A DNA stretch of 48,507 nt, from contig CALXYN010000012.1 of NCBI GenBank assembly GCA_944392975.1, positions 1 to 48,507 of the forward strand, read 5' to 3'. Source of the DNA: an uncultured Spirochaetaceae bacterium. Lineage in GTDB: Bacteria > Spirochaetota > Spirochaetia > Sphaerochaetales > Sphaerochaetaceae. The notes below the pieces were generated by a model. That model did not search any database, was not told the DNA's origin, and saw nothing but the letters and a program-made list of their open reading frames with translations. This document shows, piece by piece, positions 33,259-41,350 of this stretch; positions within the stretch are counted from its first letter, which is position 1, and the number at the start of each line of letters is the position of its first letter. The position numbers were made by a program, and so were the translations under genes.

Positions 33259-34776
33259 ATGGCCGATATGAATAAAAGAAAAACAGGTATATTGCTTCAT
33301 ATAACATCGCTTCCATCGGATTATGGCATAGGAGATCTAGGAGAGAATGCCTATAAATTCGTGGATTCGCTCTCCGCTGCTTCTGTAGGACTTTGGCAGA
33401 TGTTGCCAGTAGGACCTACAGGGTATGGGGATAGTCCGTATGCTGCCCGTTCTGCATTTGCAGGAAATGAGCTCCTGATTTCCCCAAGATTCCTTTATCT
33501 TGACGGTTATCTTGATCTGGACGACGTGATGGAGAAGGCTCTTCCGAAAGAACGTGTGGACTATGGTGAGGCTAGGGCTTTGAAAATGCCGATGCTCTGT
33601 CGTGCTGCAGAGACATTCCTTTTAAGCCATGGAAATGACAGAAAGGCATTTGAGGAATTCCGCAAGAGTGAAGGCTGGTGGCTTGAGGATTATGCTCTTT
33701 TCCAGGTTCTTACTGATGAATTCAATGATTCAAGATGGTTCCTTTCGTGGCCTCAGAAGCTGAAGATGCGTGACGAAGCTGCGATTGCTGAAAAAAGAGC
33801 AGAAAAAGAACATGAGATTGATATCTATGCAGTCCTGCAGTATTTCTTCTACAAGCAGTTTTCCGAACTCAAGGCTTATGCCAATGAGCATTCTGTAGAA
33901 CTTGTCGGCGATATCCCAATATTCGTTGCCGGAGATTCTTCCGATGTCTGGTCTCATAGAGAACTTCTGCAGATAGATGAGAATGGAGAACAGGAAGCAT
34001 CTTCCGGAGTTCCGCCAGATGCATTCTCGGCAGATGGCCAGCTTTGGGGAAATCCGCTCTACAGATGGGAAGAGCATGTCAGGACAGGGTTCAGATGGTG
34101 GATTGACCGCTTCAGGAAGAATCTGGAACTCTTTGATATCGTGCGGGTTGATCATTTCCGTGGATTCGAAGCTTGCTGGGAAGTCCCAAAAGGTGAGACA
34201 ACCGCAAAGAACGGAAAGTGGGTGAAGAGCCCTGGACAAGAGCTTTTTGATGCTCTTAGAAATGAACTTGGAGAGTCGCTTCCTGTCATTGCAGAGGATC
34301 TTGGTGTTATCACTCCGGAAGTGGAAGCTCTGAGAAAGAACAATGGATTTCCGGGCATGAAGATTCTGCAGTTTGCATTTGCATTTGAAGACGGAGAGTG
34401 GCAGACGGATAACGCTTATCTTCCTCATAACATTGACAGAAACTCTGTGGCGTATACAGGAACCCATGACAATAATACTACGAAGGGTTGGTATGATGAG
34501 CTTGATGATGGCATGAAGGATTATGTACGTCGCTACTTTGAATGCGGAGACGAGGAAGTCCTATGGAAGATGATCCGTTCTCTGATAGGTTCTCCTGCGC
34601 TTTTTGCAATCTTCCCGATGCAGGATATTCTGGGACTGGGAAGTGAAGCAAGAATGAATGTCCCTTCAACCTGTGGTACATCAAACTGGTCATGGAGAAT
34701 GAGGAAGGAAGATCTTGCAACACCTTCTCTTGAGGGCATAAAGTACTACTCACATCTTTATGGACGAGACAAGTGA
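33259..34776 (+). CDS. malQ: 4-alpha-glucanotransferase (amylomaltase)
   Basis: The start is placed at 33259, giving 505 residues, close to the family length; the frame is open to 33148 but that part lies upstream of the promoter. GH77 motifs are present: RKTGILLHITSLPSDYGIGDLG at the start, PVGPTGYGDSPYAARSAFAGNELLISP, GDIPIFVAGDSSDVW, VPPDAFSADGQLWGNPLY, the nucleophile region FDIVRVDHFRGFEACW, the acid/base region IAEDLGVITPEV, and YTGTHDNNTTKGWY. It transfers glucan segments between maltooligosaccharides in the cytoplasm, in glycogen or maltodextrin use. Its stop overlaps the rsmE GTG by 4 nt. Confidence 0.96.
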   Translation: MADMNKRKTGILLHITSLPSDYGIGDLGENAYKFVDSLSAASVGLWQMLPVGPTGYGDSPYAARSAFAGNELLISPRFLYLDGYLDLDDVMEKALPKERVDYGEARALKMPMLCRAAETFLLSHGNDRKAFEEFRKSEGWWLEDYALFQVLTDEFNDSRWFLSWPQKLKMRDEAAIAEKRAEKEHEIDIYAVLQYFFYKQFSELKAYANEHSVELVGDIPIFVAGDSSDVWSHRELLQIDENGEQEASSGVPPDAFSADGQLWGNPLYRWEEHVRTGFRWWIDRFRKNLELFDIVRVDHFRGFEACWEVPKGETTAKNGKWVKSPGQELFDALRNELGESLPVIAEDLGVITPEVEALRKNNGFPGMKILQFAFAFEDGEWQTDNAYLPHNIDRNSVAYTGTHDNNTTKGWYDELDDGMKDYVRRYFECGDEEVLWKMIRSLIGSPALFAIFPMQDILGLGSEARMNVPSTCGTSNWSWRMRKEDLATPSLEGIKYYSHLYGRDK

Positions 34777-35480
34777 ATATAATCCTTCTTGAAGAAAATG
34801 AGCTCTTTCTCCCCACTCAGGATGAAAGAGCAAAGCATATCAGGAAAGTCCTCCACCTCGGTGTGGGGGATTCATTCCGTGCAGGTGTCATTAACGGAGA
34901 AAAGGGAACTGCAGCAATCATTACATCTGATGATGAGGGCATTGCGCTTTCCTTCGTGCCTGAAGGCGATGGATCTTTTCTCTATCCACTTACTTTGATA
35001 ATCGCGCAGGTCCGTCCTATCTGCATGCGCCGTATCCTGAGGGAAACAGTCTCAATGGGAGTCAGAAAGCTCATCCTTCCTGTTTCTGATCTGGGAGAGA
35101 AGAGCTATCTTGGCTCCTCTCTCTATACAGAAGGAGAATACAGAAAAATCCTTATCGATGGAGCAATGCAGGCTGGAATGACTGGAGTGAGTGAAGTCGT
35201 CATCACAGAATCCCTAGAAGAGGCAATGAACAATGCCGAAGGAGATGTGAAGATCCTTCTGGATAACAGGGAAGGTGCTCTTTCCCTCTCTTCTGCAGAT
35301 CTTGCCGGAAAGAGTGTTGTCCTTGCCATAGGACCTGAGCGAGGCTGGTCAAAGCGGGAAGCTGGCTTATTCATGAAATGCGGTTATTCACCGATGCTCC
35401 TTGGAAGCCGTATCCTCAGAACGGAGACTGCAGCTGTGGGTGGAACGCTACTTGCACTTTCCCGCATGGGTTATGTATAA
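34773..35480 (+). CDS. rsmE: 16S rRNA (uracil-1498-N3)-methyltransferase
   Basis: The start is a GTG overlapping the malQ stop (GTGA). The 235-residue protein is a SPOUT methyltransferase: an N-terminal PUA-like part (ERAKHIRKVLHLGVGDSFRAG), then LIIAQVRPICMRRILRETVSMGVRKLILPVSDLGE, and the knot motifs LAIGPERGWSKREAGLF and LLGSRILRTETAAVGGTLLALSRM at the C-terminus, which bind S-adenosylmethionine. It methylates U1498 in 16S rRNA helix 44. RsmE usually shows GPEGG; here it is GPERG. Coupling to malQ seems to be a matter of arrangement, not function. Confidence 0.95.
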   Translation: MNIILLEENELFLPTQDERAKHIRKVLHLGVGDSFRAGVINGEKGTAAIITSDDEGIALSFVPEGDGSFLYPLTLIIAQVRPICMRRILRETVSMGVRKLILPVSDLGEKSYLGSSLYTEGEYRKILIDGAMQAGMTGVSEVVITESLEEAMNNAEGDVKILLDNREGALSLSSADLAGKSVVLAIGPERGWSKREAGLFMKCGYSPMLLGSRILRTETAAVGGTLLALSRMGYV

Positions 35481-35501
35481 GAATACCTATAGGAGTTTGC
35501 T

Positions 35502-36320
35502 ATGCATTGTATTGTACCGGAAGCAGAGGAAATCCTCGACAAAGAATATCCTGTCCTTGACCATGGGTTTGTGCGCCTTGTTGACTACCTTGGCTCTGAT
35601 CAGAGAATCGTGCAGAGTGCCAGAGTCAGTTATGGTGAAGGTACAAAAACATATAGACAAGATAAGGGCCTCATAAACTATCTTCTGAGGAATGACCATA
35701 CCTCGCCATTTGAGCAGGTTGTTTTCACGTTCCATGTGAAGATGCCGATTTTCGTTGCCAGACAGTGGACACGTCACCGGACAGCAAGAATGAACGAAAT
35801 TTCAGGCAGATACTCCGTCATGAAGGATGAAGTGTATGTGCCGGCGCCGGAGTGTATTGCCCTCCAGAGTGATGACAATAAGCAGGGCAGGGCAGCCGAG
35901 CCTGTTTCCAGTGAGACTGCAGAAGAAGTGAGAGCTTTGATGAGGGAGGATGGCGAGAGAGCTTTCGCAAATTACCACAAGATGCTTGATATGGGAATTG
36001 CAAGGGAAATCTCGAGAATCGATCTTCCTCTTTCCATGTATACGGAATTCTACTGGGAAATTGATCTTCATAATCTTTTCCACTTCCTGAAGCTCCGTCT
36101 TGATGGACATGCTCAGTATGAGATCAGGGAGTATGGACGCGTAATGCTTGAGATTGTAAGAAAAGTCTGTCCTATCGCGACAGAGGCATTCGAAAACCAT
36201 AAGCTCAATGGCCGCAGTTTCTCCGGTAAAGAGATGGAAGCAATCCGCATGATGCTCGATGGAAAGGAATGCCCGCTTGAGAAGAGGGAGAAGGAGATCT
36301 TCCTTGAAAAGCTCAGATAA
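35502..36320 (+). CDS. thyX: Flavin-dependent thymidylate synthase
   Basis: The 272 residues contain the ThyX signature RHRTARMNEISGRYS (91-105, form RHRxxxxNExSxRYS), RNDHTSPFEQVVFTFHVKMPIFVARQW, and the late LPLSMYTEFYWEIDLHNLFHFLKLRLDGHAQYEIREYG, with the FAD- and dUMP-contacting residues. It makes dTMP from dUMP using methylene-tetrahydrofolate and FAD, in place of ThyA. An AGGAG site precedes the ATG 21 nt after rsmE ends, so it likely belongs to the malQ-rsmE-thyX unit. It converges with the alpha/beta hydrolase, the two stops overlapping by 8 nt. Confidence 0.97.
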   Translation: MHCIVPEAEEILDKEYPVLDHGFVRLVDYLGSDQRIVQSARVSYGEGTKTYRQDKGLINYLLRNDHTSPFEQVVFTFHVKMPIFVARQWTRHRTARMNEISGRYSVMKDEVYVPAPECIALQSDDNKQGRAAEPVSSETAEEVRALMREDGERAFANYHKMLDMGIAREISRIDLPLSMYTEFYWEIDLHNLFHFLKLRLDGHAQYEIREYGRVMLEIVRKVCPIATEAFENHKLNGRSFSGKEMEAIRMMLDGKECPLEKREKEIFLEKLR

Positions 36321-36987
36321 TTGAGTTCTCGCCGGTAAGGTTGTCTATAAGAAGTCTTGCAATCTTGTCCGATCCAATGATGTAGGAACTATGGCTCTCT
36401 CCAGGCAGTATGATAAGCCGGGAGGAGGGAATGGAGGATGCGATGAATCTCGTATCCTCTTCTTTTATCATATCTTTTTCACCTGCCATCACTAGAGCAG
36501 GAACTTTTATTCGTTCAAGGTCTTCCTTCGTGATATGTGGCTCTGTGGCTATCATTCTGGCCTTCGCATCATATGTGAAAACGGAAAGCTTCGAGTAGCC
36601 AAGCCGATAAAGAAGCTTAAGGGCCTTTGGATTAGTATTTGCACCGCTTACAGCAATTGCCCTGACATAATCTGGATGTGTATAAGCAAGCATGAGTGCG
36701 GCAATTCCCCCATCGGAGAAGCCATAGACTATCGGTTTTTTCAGGTCTAAGAGGATTATGAATCTACTGACATCATCTGCAATAAGATTGTAGTGCAGTG
36801 GAGCTTTCCTGGTGCTTTCTCCATGGCACCTTGAATCAATTCTATAAACAGTGAAATGCTTTTCCAGAAGCGGAAGTGCTGTTTCGAATATCGAGATATC
36901 CTCTCCACTTCCGTGAAGCATGATCAGCGGTTCTCCGTTTCCTGAGACCTCATAGTGCAGCCTTACTTGTCCATTTTCCAGAAACAT
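36313..36987 (-). CDS. Alpha/beta-fold hydrolase
   Basis: The 224-residue protein has the alpha/beta hydrolase pattern: RLHYEVSGNGEPLIMLHGSGEDISIFE (about 9-35) with the oxyanion HG motif, YRIDSRCHGEST, the nucleophile elbow VYGFSDGGIAAL (GFSDG, Ser94), VLVMAGEKDMI for the acid and PGESHSSYI with the catalytic His. There is no signal peptide. It is most like small esterases or peptidases of the 3-oxoadipate enol-lactonase group; the substrate is unknown. The ATG has no ribosome site, while a perfect TATAAT ends 7 nt upstream, so a leaderless mRNA is expected. It is divergent from the AGE epimerase gene. Confidence 0.9.
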   Translation of the reverse strand: MFLENGQVRLHYEVSGNGEPLIMLHGSGEDISIFETALPLLEKHFTVYRIDSRCHGESTRKAPLHYNLIADDVSRFIILLDLKKPIVYGFSDGGIAALMLAYTHPDYVRAIAVSGANTNPKALKLLYRLGYSKLSVFTYDAKARMIATEPHITKEDLERIKVPALVMAGEKDMIKEEDTRFIASSIPSSRLIILPGESHSSYIIGSDKIARLLIDNLTGENSII

Positions 36988-36994
36988 GGAGAAG

Positions 36995-37029
36995 ATTATA
37001 CTACTTATTGTTCTTTTTTGCGTTATGAT
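36995..37029. promoter_or_regulatory. Back-to-back -10 boxes for two leaderless genes
   Basis: Minus strand: TATAAT (36995-37000), 7 nt before the hydrolase ATG at 36987. Plus strand: TATGAT (37024-37029), 8 nt before the epimerase ATG at 37038. The 50 bp between the two start codons hold both boxes; no ribosome site is visible for either gene. Confidence 0.55.
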
Positions 37030-37037
37030 TCTCTGTT

Positions 37038-38213
37038 ATGGAAACATTGAAGGAAATCAGAAATCGATATTACAAGGAACTGACGGAGAATATTCTTCCG
37101 TTCTGGCTTGACTACGGACTGGACAGGGTCAATGGTGGTATTTATACCGCTTTGGACAGGGACGGGTTTTTACTGGAAACAGACAAGTCTGTCTGGTTCC
37201 AAGGCAGAGCATTATGGGTGTTTTCCACTGCATATAGGATGACAAAGAAGCCTGAGTATCTGGAAGCGGCTTCAATTATCGTGAAATTCCTTGACGATCA
37301 TTGCTTTGACAGCGATGGCAGGATGTTTTTCCGTGTTACGGCAGATGGCAGGCCTGTCATCAAGAGAATCAGGTACTTTTTTAGCGAGACGTTCGCAATC
37401 ATCGGGTATGCATCTTATGCTGCCGCATCCGGGGAGAATGAATACAGGGAAAAAGCTTTCAAGCTCTATGAGAAGACAAAGATGATAAGAGACACTCCGG
37501 GTATCCTTGTTCCGAAATTCAATGTCTCTGTGCGCCCAATGCGCGGTCATGCTGATTCCATGATAATGATCAATGTGATCTCTGAACTGATGAAGGCTTT
37601 CCCGGATTCTGCTTCAGCTCTTACCAAAGAGATAGATCGTGAGATAGGGGATTGCAGAAAATATTTTATCCATCCGGAGCTTAAACTTGTACTGGAGACC
37701 GTAGGCCCTGATGGCGAGTTCCTTTCCGATCATTTTGAAGGAAGGATAATCAATCCAGGGCATGCGATTGAAGGTTCCTGGTTCATCATGGGAGAAGGGG
37801 TGAGACAGGAAAGAGATGATTATGTGAAAACAGGTCTTTCAGTCCTCGATTGGATGTGGGATCTCGGTTGGGATAAAGAATATGGAGGAGGAATCATCCA
37901 GTACAGGGATGCTCTGGGCAGAGGACTTTCGGAGTATCATCAGGATATGAAATTCTGGTGGCCTCAGTGCGAGGCTGTCATTGCCAATCTCATGGCATAT
38001 AAGATTACTGGTGATGAGAAGTACCTTGAGCATTTTCACGAGGTTGATGATTACATCTCTGCTCGTTTCCTCGACAAGGAATATGGTGAGTGGTTCGGCT
38101 ATTTCCATAGAGATGGAACGCTTGCAACTCCTATTAAAGGAAATCTTTACAAAGGTCCATTCCATATACCAAGAATGTATATGAAAGCAATTGAGATAAT
38201 TGATTCGCTTTGA
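37038..38213 (+). CDS. AGE-family sugar 2-epimerase
   Basis: The 391-residue protein matches the N-acylglucosamine 2-epimerase family, an (alpha/alpha)6 barrel. Typical segments are LDYGLDRVNGGIYTALDRDG, KSVWFQGRALWVFSTAYRM, NPGHAIEGSWFIMGEGVRQ, SEYHQDMKFWWPQCEAVIANLMAYKITGDEKYLEHFH and GYFHRDGTLATPIKGNLYKGPFHIPRMYMK, containing the His pairs and the Arg that act in epimerisation. Members interconvert N-acetylmannosamine and N-acetylglucosamine, or cellobiose and mannobiose at C2. The KGPFHIPR ending is close to the N-acylglucosamine branch. The gene ends in its own terminator just before the sugar ABC operon; a related role is likely but not shown. Its start appears leaderless. Confidence 0.9.
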   Translation: METLKEIRNRYYKELTENILPFWLDYGLDRVNGGIYTALDRDGFLLETDKSVWFQGRALWVFSTAYRMTKKPEYLEAASIIVKFLDDHCFDSDGRMFFRVTADGRPVIKRIRYFFSETFAIIGYASYAAASGENEYREKAFKLYEKTKMIRDTPGILVPKFNVSVRPMRGHADSMIMINVISELMKAFPDSASALTKEIDREIGDCRKYFIHPELKLVLETVGPDGEFLSDHFEGRIINPGHAIEGSWFIMGEGVRQERDDYVKTGLSVLDWMWDLGWDKEYGGGIIQYRDALGRGLSEYHQDMKFWWPQCEAVIANLMAYKITGDEKYLEHFHEVDDYISARFLDKEYGEWFGYFHRDGTLATPIKGNLYKGPFHIPRMYMKAIEIIDSL

Positions 38214-38219
38214 TCTTTG

Positions 38220-38248
38220 GCCGGGGAATCTTCTCCGGCAAAATTTTT
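38220..38248 (+). terminator. Terminator of the AGE epimerase gene
   Basis: GCCGG (38220-38224) pairs with CCGGC (38235-38239), extended by G-T, G-C and two A-T pairs inside, followed by AAAATTTTT. It sits 7 nt after the stop codon and just before the promoter of the ABC operon. Confidence 0.75.
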
Positions 38249-38250
38249 GC

Positions 38251-38299
38251 TTGCACTTCCGGAAAATGGTGATAGAATTTTGATAAATCGATTAATCAA
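38251..38299 (+). promoter_or_regulatory. Promoter and LacI-type operator candidate of the sugar ABC operon
   Basis: TTGCAC (38251-38256), a 16-nt spacer and TAGAAT (38273-38278). At 38280-38299, on the expected start of transcription, lies a 20-bp inverted repeat with central CG, TTGATAAATCG/ATTAATCAA, in which 9 of 10 base pairs match. This is the classic layout of a LacI-family operator, and the operon ends in a LacI-type gene (42699-43691). AAGGAG then precedes the ATG at 38315. Confidence 0.68.
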
Positions 38300-38314
38300 C
38301 AAAAGGAGCGGTTT

Positions 38315-39600
38315 ATGAGAGTTTCTATTAAACTTAGGGCCGTATGTGCACTGCTTGCACTGGTTCTGCTTGCTGTTCCTGTGATGGCACAGGGAAGTAC
38401 AGAAGGGGGGCATCCTCAGGTCCTGTTGAAATCAAAATAGCTACATGGACAGCAAATACTGACCAGATAGCACTTCTTCAGAGCTTTGTAGACGAGTTTG
38501 CTGAAAAGGAGGGCATCGAGATTCAGGCACAGTTTGAATCAATTGACTTCGGCGAATACAACACAAAGCTTTCCCTTGAGCTTCAGGGCTCTGAGGCACC
38601 GGATGTATTCTGGGTACTTGAGACATCTGCACCGGCATTTATCCAGTCCGGTCTTCTTGCAGAGCTTGATGAGGCTCTTGCTGAGTATAATCCTGATGAT
38701 TTCTCTGCAAAGGCAATGGAGCTTTGGCAGAAAGATGGAAAGACATATGCCGTTCCATTCTCAACAAGTCCGTTCTTCATTCTTTACAATGCAGATCTCT
38801 TTGCAGCAGCTGGAATTGCAACACCTGAAGAGCTTGCAGCTGAAGGTAACTGGAACTGGGATACATTCCGTGAAGCAAGCAAGGCAGTAAAGGATGCAAC
38901 AGGCGTATGGGGTTACCAGACTGTTGATGGCGGCGGATATGATGTAAGAATTCTCCATAACCTCTGTCCTATCATCCGTTCATACGGTGGCGATGCATGG
39001 ACTAGCGATGGCCAGATTCTTATCAACACACCGGAATCTGTTGCAGCTGTACAGCTTTTCCATGACATGGTTTATGTAGATGGTTCTGTTGTTCCTCCTG
39101 GAGATCAGAGCAACTTCTTCGCAGGTGCTGCAGCAATGACAGCCGCTCAGGTTTCACGTGTTTCAAACCTCGCTGAAGCTGATTTTGCATGGGGCGTTGC
39201 TCCAATGCCGGCAGGTCCAATGGGTGATGTTCCTATCATCGGACAGGCAGGAATCGGCGCATATAGCAAGGGAGACAATGTCGAGATTGCAAAGAAGCTT
39301 GTTGCTTACATGACAAGCGAGTCATGTGTTGCCCGTATGGCAGGTATCTGGCCACCAGCAAGAAAGAGCGTTCTTGAGTCTCCAGACTTCCTCGCATCCC
39401 AGCCGCTTCTCACAGAAGAGCAGATGGATGCTGCTGTCGGTTCTTCAATTGAGACAGGAAGAGTACTTCCATCTCACGTGATGTATCCGCAGATCGAAGT
39501 TGAGTCCAGAATCGTATGGGATAGGCTCTGGACACCGAATGCAGACGTTCAGGCTGTCCTTGACGGAGTAGCTGACGTCTACGCCAAGTACATCAACTAA
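38315..39600 (+). CDS. Sugar ABC transporter substrate-binding protein, frame broken in a G6 tract
   Basis: From the ATG at 38315 (AAGGAG upstream) runs a signal peptide ending LLAVPVMAQGSTEGG, which then leaves frame: at 38405-38410 six G are followed by CAT in this frame, leading to a stop. The main frame, open from 38344 to 39600, begins in mature sequence at GASSGPVEIKIATWTANTDQ (38407 onward). One further G would join them. The main part is a family 1 extracellular solute-binding protein: FESIDFGEYNTKLSLELQGSEAPDVFWVLE, WQKDGKTYAVPFSTSPFFILYNADLFAAAG and GMWNWDTFREASKAV-like stretches. It would capture a sugar in the periplasm for the two permeases. Whether the break is a sequencing error, phase variation or decay is not decided. 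Confidence 0.85.
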
Positions 39601-39617
39601 GACAACTGGGAGGAACC

Positions 39618-40517
39618 ATGCCGGATAATAGATCAAAACTTGCAAGAGGTGAGGCTATAACAGGATATCTGTTCATTCTTCCACAGATGCTTGGATTCCT
39701 GATTCTGGTTCTGGTTCCTCTTGTGATGGTTTTTGTGTATTCCTTCGAATCCCGTAACCTGCTTTTTGGCAATATGGGATTCGCAGGACTGGAGAATTAC
39801 AAGACCCTTGTGGAGGATGATCTCTTTTTCATGACGCTTAAGAACACTATCATCTTCTCCCTTGGTGTCGTTCCATTGAACCTTGTCCTGTCCCTCGCAC
39901 TTGCGCTTTATCTTGGTGCGAATGCGGCAGGTGCCAAGATTGTAAGAAGCGTCATATTCCTGCCTGTCATCACCTCTGGTGTCGCATGGGCAATTGTTTT
40001 CAAATATCTTTTCCAGGGGGGAGATGCAGGTCCGATTAATTACTTGCTGTCCTTTGTGGGGGTAGAAGGACCCAACTGGCTTCATGAGAAGGGATGGGCA
40101 ATGTTTGCCGTTGTCATATCCAGGGTTTTGAAGAACCTCGGTATGAACGTCCTTATTTTCATGGGTGCTGTGATGAATCTTCCTCAGGATGTCCTTGAAG
40201 CCGGACGTATTGATGGCGCCACTAAGCCCGTGCTTTTCTGGAAGATAAAACTTCCTCTGCTGATGCCGTCAATTCTGATGGTCACGATAGTCACTGTCAT
40301 TGGTTCTATGAGGGTCTTTGATACTATCAAACTGATGACTGATGGCGGTCCTGAGGGCTCAACGATGGTTCTTGTTTATTACATCTATCATCAGGCTTTC
40401 AAGACATTCAATATCGGGTACGCATCATCTGTTGCTGTAGTACTTTTCATGATAGTCCTGTTGCTCACTATCATTCAGTGGTCACTCAGGAAGAGGGCGT
40501 CGTACTATGAGGACTAA
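39618..40517 (+). CDS. Sugar ABC transporter permease (MalF/UgpA type)
   Basis: The 299-residue protein has about six membrane segments, starting at GYLFILPQMLGFLILVLVPLVMVFVYSF. The EAA loop that contacts the ATPase is at about 192-221: VLEAGRIDGATKPVLFWKIKLPLLMPSILMV (EAA-type with G-DGA and P-L-P). It is the first of the two permeases of a CUT1-type importer for oligosaccharides or glycosides. GGAGG precedes the ATG, 17 nt after the binding protein. The operon has no ATPase gene; a shared MsiK-like ATPase encoded elsewhere would be needed. Confidence 0.94.
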   Translation: MPDNRSKLARGEAITGYLFILPQMLGFLILVLVPLVMVFVYSFESRNLLFGNMGFAGLENYKTLVEDDLFFMTLKNTIIFSLGVVPLNLVLSLALALYLGANAAGAKIVRSVIFLPVITSGVAWAIVFKYLFQGGDAGPINYLLSFVGVEGPNWLHEKGWAMFAVVISRVLKNLGMNVLIFMGAVMNLPQDVLEAGRIDGATKPVLFWKIKLPLLMPSILMVTIVTVIGSMRVFDTIKLMTDGGPEGSTMVLVYYIYHQAFKTFNIGYASSVAVVLFMIVLLLTIIQWSLRKRASYYED

Positions 40518-41340
40518 TAAATTAGCAAAGAACATTGTTTACTATATCATTGTGGCGGTTATCATCGTATTTTTCATTTATCCATTCTGGTGGATGCTTA
40601 CGAATTCGCTGAATTCGATAAATGAGATTTTCGATAAACCGACACTTCTTCCGAAGTCATGGATGTGGCATAACTATATCGAGATATTCCAGGTGCAGCC
40701 TTTTGCAAGACATTACCTGAATACGCTTTTAGTTGCAATTCTGGGTACTGCCGGCAACGTATTCATCTCTGCTCTTTCTGGTTATGCATTCGCACGTCTT
40801 CGCTTTCCTGGCCGCTCTGCGCTCTTCATCCTTCTGCTTACAGCACTGATGATGCCGATAGAGGTAACAATTGTTCCGATGTATTTCATGATGAATAACA
40901 TCGGTGCCAATGATACGCTTGTTCCTCTCATCCTCATTCCTGCATTCTGTTCGCAGGGGGCGTTCTCTGCATTCATGCTCAGACAGCACTTCATCACGGT
41001 GCCAAAGGAGCTTGAAGAGGCTGCTAGGCTTGATGGATTGAGGCCTGCCGGAATTTTCTTCCGCATCATGCTTCCTATTTCTGTTCCAGTTCTCAGCTCT
41101 GCTGCGATTCTGGCATTCCTTTCAGTGTGGAATATGTATCTTGAGCCGCTTGTATTCGTTTCAAGCCTTGAGAAATATACGCTTCCGCTTTCGCTGTCGA
41201 ATTTCAATGATACTTATGGACTTCCACAGTGGAATCTGCAGCTGGCAGCAACCACACTTTCTGTCATTCCTGTCATGATTTTCTATTTGATATTCCAGAA
41301 CAAGATTTCGAACGCAATGGTCTCATCTGGAATGAAATGA
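40507..41340 (+). CDS. Sugar ABC transporter permease (MalG/UgpE type)
   Basis: The 277-residue protein has six membrane segments and the EAA loop ELEEAARLDGLRPAGIFFRIMLPISVPVLSS (about 174-204). The N-terminal YIIVAVIIVFFIYPFWWMLTNSLNS and the middle GYAFARLRFPGRSALFILLL are typical of the second CUT1 permease. The gene overlaps the first permease by 11 nt, with AGGAAGAGG upstream, so translation is coupled. It would form the heterodimeric channel with the preceding protein. Confidence 0.94.
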   Translation: MRTNKLAKNIVYYIIVAVIIVFFIYPFWWMLTNSLNSINEIFDKPTLLPKSWMWHNYIEIFQVQPFARHYLNTLLVAILGTAGNVFISALSGYAFARLRFPGRSALFILLLTALMMPIEVTIVPMYFMMNNIGANDTLVPLILIPAFCSQGAFSAFMLRQHFITVPKELEEAARLDGLRPAGIFFRIMLPISVPVLSSAAILAFLSVWNMYLEPLVFVSSLEKYTLPLSLSNFNDTYGLPQWNLQLAATTLSVIPVMIFYLIFQNKISNAMVSSGMK

Positions 41341-41350
41341 GGTTTTTTAT

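Noticed and set aside
33730-34467. 245-residue antisense open frame within malQ
   Set aside because: Shadow of a conserved GH77 gene with no own signals.
38402-38413. Programmed -1 ribosomal frameshift at the G6 tract
   Set aside because: The tract reads A GGG GGG, so re-pairing in the P site would be imperfect, and no stimulatory stem is obvious just downstream; error or tract-length variation is simpler.
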